Part shown: in pieces, positions 5,140 to 5,364 of the stretch
Numbering within the stretch: the stretch's first letter is position 1
Layout of the letters: each line of letters starts with the position of its first letter
DNA from: Chloroflexota bacterium
Lineage (GTDB): Bacteria > Chloroflexota > Anaerolineae > B4-G1 > SLSP01
DNA length: 5,364 nucleotides
Direction of reading: 5' to 3'
NCBI GenBank assembly: GCA_009908585.1
Contig: JAAAOZ010000451.1
Location: 1 to 5,364 of the forward strand
Position numbers and translations under genes: made by a program
The notes under the pieces: generated by a model
What the model saw: only the letters and a program-made list of their open reading frames with translations
What the model was told of the DNA's origin: nothing
Databases searched by the model: none

Positions 5140-5364
5140 AGTCCGTGAATAGATTACGGATTGAGGCGTTAATTTTTTGAGGCTTTTACGGGGACTGAAG
5201 TACCCTGGAAAGGCCTGGCGGCCAACCGTCTGCCTTCGCAGACGGCCCATTGCATCCGCGTTACTGTCACAGAGTATTCGCCACTGCGTCGCGCCGATGG
5301 TTGAAACCCTCGGCTGATATCCAAAGTGCGAAGTTGGCACGAGCCAACCAGAAACGCACTGGGG
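5140..5364 (+). ncRNA. Candidate structured RNA, open at the right edge
   Basis: About 225 nt with hairpins almost end to end: AGTCCGT / ACGGATT (5140-5146 with 5156-5162, one G-T pair); GGCC-TGGC-GGCC (5212-5223); CCGTCTGC-CTTC-GCAGACGG (5226-5245); an imperfect stem GCG..TACT / AGTA..CGC (5258-5281); CCGA..GGT-TGAA-ACC..TCGG (5293-5314); and a nested stem AGTGCG (5325-5330) / CGCACT (5355-5360) enclosing GTTGGC-ACGA-GCCAAC (5333-5348). It has no convincing coding frame. The strand is uncertain because stems read both ways; plus is chosen because of the -10 box at 5063. Size and density would suit an omega-RNA (HEARO-type) ahead of an IscB gene or another transposon RNA, but I cannot confirm a family from memory. 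Confidence 0.35.

Noticed and set aside
1879..5157. AGATTAC near both outer G-run ends as a target duplication
   Set aside because: Distances to the putative ends differ (7 and 11 nt) and the 7-mer is short, so it does not behave as a duplication.
5131..5340. Minus-strand frame of 69 codons in the right-edge region
   Set aside because: It spans several perfect hairpins and has no recognisable domain or clear ribosome-binding site; a structured RNA explains the region better.

Overview
The window reads as a piece of a GC-rich bacterial chromosome. All four protein genes lie on the minus strand, so transcription runs from right to left. Coding regions are clearly GC-rich, while the intergenic stretches are long, AT-richer and full of repeats. 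The protein types and the repeat-laden spacers would fit a Chloroflexota-like bacterium, but no taxonomic marker is present, so that is only a guess.

Layout from right to left. 5130-5364 is a hairpin-dense stretch running off the right edge, a candidate structured RNA. 4739-5062 holds no gene I can support. At 4733-4738 there is a perfect TATAAT -10 box on the minus strand. 4450-4694 is a 245-bp MITE-like inverted-repeat element bracketed by a 9-bp direct repeat. Next comes an OmpR/PhoB-type response regulator (3712-4392, best start a GTG) followed by its HAMP/HisKA sensor kinase (2180-3634). Related small palindromes sit at both ends of the regulator gene. A perfect 14-bp stem closes the operon. 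1737-2118 is non-coding and contains an in-register array of 22-bp repeats (1921-2096). Then come a stand-alone ABC transporter ATPase with a TOBE-like tail (675-1736), a GC-rich stem-loop, and the N-terminal 200 residues of an alpha/beta hydrolase cut by the left edge.

The regulator and kinase form an ordinary two-component pair: the kinase senses something outside the membrane and phosphorylates Asp52 of the regulator, which binds DNA through its winged helix. The ABC ATPase would power an importer whose permease and binding protein are not in view. The hydrolase has no obvious link to it.

The most unusual content is non-coding. There is the 22-bp array with a covarying 5-7-5 dyad. There is a family of 9-bp-stem palindromes in which two base pairs changed together. 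There is the MITE-like element in the probable leader of the two-component operon. Finally, a G-run/TAGC end motif occurs in inverted orientation at 1893 and 5139, with the same 19-nt spacing to an array-like core, so that it brackets the whole two-component region.
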